The notes under the pieces are model-generated. The model did not search any database, was not told the origin of the DNA, and was given only the letters and a program-made list of their open reading frames with translations. A program made the position numbers and the translations under genes. This document shows, piece by piece, positions 61,395-64,000 of a stretch of DNA of 64,000 nt. The DNA comes from Symmachiella macrocystis (GTDB taxonomy: Bacteria > Planctomycetota > Planctomycetia > Planctomycetales > Planctomycetaceae): assembly GCF_007860075.1 (NCBI RefSeq), contig NZ_SJPP01000001.1, positions 3,693,490-3,757,489 on the forward strand, in the 5' to 3' direction. Position 1 is the first letter of the stretch; each line of letters starts with the position of its first letter.

Positions 61395-62015
61395 GTGCTT
61401 ATACCTTCGACGAACCGCCACGCCCGCATCCTGACCTGGATGGCATTGATCGTGATCACGATCAGTGTGGATGCCGCGTTGGCGGGTAAATTTAATAAGG
61501 TTCTCGACGTCGATGCCCCCGCACCCGATTTTTCGGACCTGCGGGGGACCGATGGCAAGCGGCACAAACTGTCCGACTACAAAGAGCACGAGATTCTCGT
61601 GCTCTTTTTTACAGACAATCATTGCCCCGCCTCACGGGTCTACGCCCCGCGATTGAAAGCGCTGCTGAAAGAATTCGCAAACGAACCGGTCGCGCTGGTG
61701 GCCATGAATGTCTCAGACGATTCGTTGGAATCGATGCGCACGCATGCGGCGAAACACAAATGGCCGTTTGATTATCTCAGCGACCCGACCCAACAAGTCG
61801 GACGCAACTACGGTGCCGTGCGTACGCCGCAATTCTACGTCCTCGACCGCAAACGCCAAGTCGCCTATATGGGGGCGTTGGACAATCATGACGAACCCGA
61901 CAAGGTGACGAAACAATCACTCCGCGATGCCCTCCGCGCACTGCTGTCGGGAAAGCGCCCCGCACCCGGCGAGACGTTACAGCGCGGTTGCAAAATTGAA
62001 TATGCTGAAAAATAA
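61395..62015 (+). CDS. Exported thioredoxin-fold (redoxin) protein
   Basis: The 206-residue product begins at GTG 61395, or perhaps ATG 61440, with a signal-like N-terminus (ILTWMALIVITISVDAALAG). The redoxin fold reads DAPAPDFSDLRGTDGKRHKL, ILVLFFTDNHCPASRVYAPRLK, VALVAMNVSDDS, then NYGAVRTPQFYVLDRKRQV. Only one Cys sits in the active-site region (CPAS), so it is not a classical CxxC reductase; a second Cys is at the C-terminus (RGCKIEYAEK). It may form a redox pair with the upstream peroxiredoxin. The two genes are 12 bases apart. Confidence 0.8.
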   Translation: MLIPSTNRHARILTWMALIVITISVDAALAGKFNKVLDVDAPAPDFSDLRGTDGKRHKLSDYKEHEILVLFFTDNHCPASRVYAPRLKALLKEFANEPVALVAMNVSDDSLESMRTHAAKHKWPFDYLSDPTQQVGRNYGAVRTPQFYVLDRKRQVAYMGALDNHDEPDKVTKQSLRDALRALLSGKRPAPGETLQRGCKIEYAEK

Positions 62016-62155
62016 GCTCCTGAGTGTTGCTATGGGCGGCTCTCTGCACCCCGGTGCGGCCCGTCAACAACAGTCGCTCGTCTCGCTGTCAAGCCCCATT
62101 TATGCGATTCGATTGAATCATTCGCTTTGTCCAATTTTCCCACAAAAATCCTCTG

Positions 62156-62182
62156 TTGGTTCCCGCCCATCCGATTTATAAT
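62156..62182 (+). promoter_or_regulatory. Candidate promoter for the DUF2617-like gene
   Basis: TATAAT at 62177-62182 is a perfect -10 box. TTGGTT at 62156-62161 is the best -35 but 15 bases away, so the spacing is short. Confidence 0.33.
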
Positions 62183-62261
62183 CGAACCTTGATGACCGGT
62201 TGTGCAGCCTCGCTAGCAACCACCCTGTGGCGATTGTGAATTTCAGTGAAAGCGTGGAGCG

Positions 62262-62807
62262 ATGGACGTTGATTTTGCTCGGCCCGATGTGGCACGGTTG
62301 GTGTTTCGGCTATTCAGCCGCGAACTCCATCCCGAGTTGATCAATGTCTATGCGTCGGCAGCGATCAAAAGCAACGACTACGAAGCGAAGTTGCAGATCT
62401 GCGACGCTGGCCACGTGATCACATTTTGCCGGAACGGACAAATGCTCTGTGAGGTGATGACCGGTCGGGAGCATCCACTGCCCAAACGGCGTCGGATTCT
62501 GTCGCATGGTGTGCAAGGACATCGCTGCGAAAGCCTGCAACTGGCCGATGGCGTGAACTATCACGTCAGTTTCCAATTGGAGAAATTGGAGCCGGACGTC
62601 TTCCTGCATTTTCACGAAGAACTGCTGGCGGATTGCTCAAAGGCCGAATTGGCCCACCGTTTCGACGCGGCCGGCCGCTTAGCGCCGACGCCGCTGAGTT
62701 TCATGGAAACCGAAGCAACCGCCGATCATTTGATCGTCCACGCTTTCCACACCTTCCCCGACAATTACGGCGTTGTCAAAACGCAATCCTTGTTTGAATT
62801 GCGCTGA
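62262..62807 (+). CDS. DUF2617-like protein
   Basis: The 181-residue product has no leader and no membrane segment. It reads RLFSRELHPELINVYASAAIKSNDYEAKLQIC, then GHVITFCRNGQMLCEVMTG, HGVQGHRCESLQLADGVNYHVSFQLEKLEPDVFLHFHEEL, and closes with FHTFPDNYGVVKTQSLFEL. This is close in layout to DUF2617, a family of unknown function that includes planctomycetal members. The assignment is by overall pattern only. A TATAAT candidate lies 80 bases upstream. Confidence 0.6.
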   Translation: MDVDFARPDVARLVFRLFSRELHPELINVYASAAIKSNDYEAKLQICDAGHVITFCRNGQMLCEVMTGREHPLPKRRRILSHGVQGHRCESLQLADGVNYHVSFQLEKLEPDVFLHFHEELLADCSKAELAHRFDAAGRLAPTPLSFMETEATADHLIVHAFHTFPDNYGVVKTQSLFELR

Positions 62808-62872
62808 GCCAATGTTCGCCCATGGCTGAATCCCCCCTCATTGGTCGCAACCGGCATGTCTCCCCTGCACTG

Positions 62873-63736
62873 CTAATCTGCAGCGGACAATCCCGCTTCG
62901 ACAAACGACATCGAGTGCCGAATAAAGGATTCTGCATCGGGGCAGACGTTGTGGAACATGCCCCGCTCTAAGGCGAAGTCGCCGTCGCGCCAGGTTGAGT
63001 TGTAGCTTTCAAACCCGATGTAGCCTTGCCAGTTGGCGGCGGTCATGGCGGTGAACAACGCATGCCAGGGAAGCAGGCCGGTTCCCGGAGCGCCGCGATT
63101 GTTTTCGCAGGCGTGCAAGCCCCACAGGTGCGGGCGCATTTCCTCGAATGCGGCGGCAAAGTCGGCCACTTCGGTGACGAGATGGTACGTGTCGAACAGG
63201 CTGAATAGGTTCTCATGGTCTGCCAGTGAGATCAATAGATTGACCTGTTGCGGCGTATTGGCCACGTGTGTGCGGAAATGGCTCATCGGTTCTAAGACAA
63301 GTTGCACGCCGGCATCAGCGGCATCTTCAGCCAGTTGGTTGAGAGACTCGGCTATCCGTTTCGGTTCGTCCGCATCAGGACGCTGCCGTCGGACGGCTCC
63401 GGGGTGACCATAGATGGCGCCGGTATAAGCAACCGCTCCGGCTCGCCCCGCTTGCTCGATAGCGTGACGATGCCATTGCACTGCGGGATGCGGATCATTG
63501 GCATTTGCCAGTGAGATGTCGCACTCCATGGGCCACGCTCCGCCTGGGCTGAACACCAATTCCAACCCCCGCATATCCGCCTCGTCGCCCAGCTTTGAAG
63601 CGTTAAAGTGAATGTCATCGCCAATGGCGACCTCGAGAAAGGAGAGTCCCCACGTTTGCGCATCGTCAAGCATGCGCAATAACGCGCTGTCATCGTAACG
63701 GTCTTGCCAAAGGAAGACGTGGGCGCCGTATTTCAT
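62873..63736 (-). CDS. TIM-barrel sugar 3-epimerase (D-tagatose/L-ribulose 3-epimerase-like)
   Basis: The 287-residue product fits the ketose 3-epimerase group of the xylose-isomerase-like superfamily. The metal ligands appear in order: Glu in VLEPMSHFRT, Asp in LFDTYHL, His in LHACENNRGAPGTG and Glu in IGFESYNS. The NxRGxxG block after the His also matches. The substrate cannot be given; related enzymes epimerise D-tagatose, D-psicose or L-ribulose at C3. No sugar kinase or transporter is adjacent. It is a single minus-strand gene, and the partial rfbC-like gene lies upstream on the same strand. Confidence 0.85.
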   Translation of the reverse strand: MKYGAHVFLWQDRYDDSALLRMLDDAQTWGLSFLEVAIGDDIHFNASKLGDEADMRGLELVFSPGGAWPMECDISLANANDPHPAVQWHRHAIEQAGRAGAVAYTGAIYGHPGAVRRQRPDADEPKRIAESLNQLAEDAADAGVQLVLEPMSHFRTHVANTPQQVNLLISLADHENLFSLFDTYHLVTEVADFAAAFEEMRPHLWGLHACENNRGAPGTGLLPWHALFTAMTAANWQGYIGFESYNSTWRDGDFALERGMFHNVCPDAESFIRHSMSFVEAGLSAAD

Positions 63737-63830
63737 GGATTTTTAGTGCCCATAAAGGAGTGGCCGGTGGCCAGAATATAAGGGATCCACCAGTGGCGAT
63801 TTACCCGAGACTTATCGAGCTTAAGCTGGT

Positions 63831-64000
63831 TTATTTCAGATCGCTGCTCGACTCGTAACACTCCGCATTGGCTAGGAGAACGCCTGCTTCGTCTTTGGGG
63901 GAGAGGGTGGGCTCTTCGATTGGCCATTCGATGCCTAGTTGTGGGTCGTTCCACAAGAGGCTGCGTTCAAATTCTGGATGATACAGATCGGTGCATTTGT
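63831..64000 (-). CDS. rfbC: dTDP-4-dehydrorhamnose 3,5-epimerase-like C-terminus, 5' end cut by the window
   Basis: The gene continues past the right edge, so only the last 55 residues before TAA (63833-63831) are present. They read KCTDLYHPEFERSLLWNDPQLGIEWPI and PTLSPKDEAGVLLANAE, matching the C-terminal end of RmlC/RfbC, including the YxCxxxYxPExER-type block and DPxLGIxWP. The enzyme acts in dTDP-L-rhamnose synthesis. The gene symbol is an inference from the tail only. Confidence 0.7.
   Translation of the reverse strand, partial: KCTDLYHPEFERSLLWNDPQLGIEWPIEEPTLSPKDEAGVLLANAECYESSSDLK

Overview
The window is a stretch of bacterial chromosome that looks planctomycetal, most like the Planctomycetaceae/Gimesia side of Planctomycetota. 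That placement is an inference from gene content: DUF1501, DUF1549/DUF1553 with c-type heme-like motifs, DUF1080 hydrolases, Tat-exported Gfo/Idh/MocA oxidoreductases, PPC-domain proteins, an ECF sigma factor next to a serine/threonine kinase, an ABC-F ATPase, and many short GC-rich hairpin repeats between genes. No rRNA, tRNA, CRISPR array, prophage or transposase was recognised. Genes lie on both strands in short runs, and both window ends cut a gene: a sugar dehydrogenase/cytochrome c fusion on the left and the 3' end of an rfbC-like epimerase on the right.

Layout. 1-6.5 kb: truncated GSDH-cytochrome fusion, small membrane protein, AsmA-like protein, a short unknown, an ornithine cyclodeaminase-family enzyme and a membrane protein. 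6.7-10.3 kb: lactate-racemase-fold protein, an E1/ThiF-like protein without the usual cysteine, and an M20 amidohydrolase. 10.4-17.1 kb: a carbohydrate module (two Gfo/Idh/MocA oxidoreductases, a two-domain DUF1080 protein, a TIM-barrel isomerase/epimerase, a phosphomannose-isomerase-like cupin) that fits the 3-keto-glycoside route of sugar cleavage. 17.6-22.6 kb: an exported PPC-domain protein and a DUF1549/DUF1553 protein, closed by a clear terminator. 22.6-23.7 kb: a tandem pair of near-duplicate small membrane proteins. 23.8-31.3 kb: bifunctional PutA, an aldo/keto reductase, an ABC-F ATPase and an HDOD protein.

31.6-39.3 kb: DUF1501 protein, BlaI-family repressor, a Tat-exported unknown, a universal stress protein, and a three-gene operon containing two zinc-ribbon proteins. 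39.9-48.7 kb: envelope and electron-transfer genes (WecA/MraY-type glycosyl-phosphate transferase, O-antigen-ligase-like protein with TPRs, DUF1573 protein, tetraheme cytochrome lipoprotein, polytopic membrane protein). 48.9-56.8 kb: a small unknown, a TPR lipoprotein with a coupled small membrane protein, then an ECF sigma / cache-domain kinase / DUF2760 cluster ending in a 14-bp minisatellite and a minus-strand terminator, followed by an RsbW-like ATPase. 56.9-64 kb: a Xer-type recombinase, a small conserved-looking protein, a GNA1162-like lipoprotein, an FHA protein, a peroxiredoxin/redoxin pair, a DUF2617-like protein, a tagatose/ribulose 3-epimerase-like enzyme and the partial rfbC.

The least ordinary signals are: the tandem gene pair with conserved ends and a diverged middle; the degenerate metallophosphoesterase fused to a tetraheme domain; the nickel-pincer-like residues beside an E1-like protein; a 245-bp element with 23-bp inverted ends; the minisatellite that supplies the stop codon of the DUF2760 gene; a cysteine-rich reading frame just before a terminator; and several families of twin-hairpin repeats.
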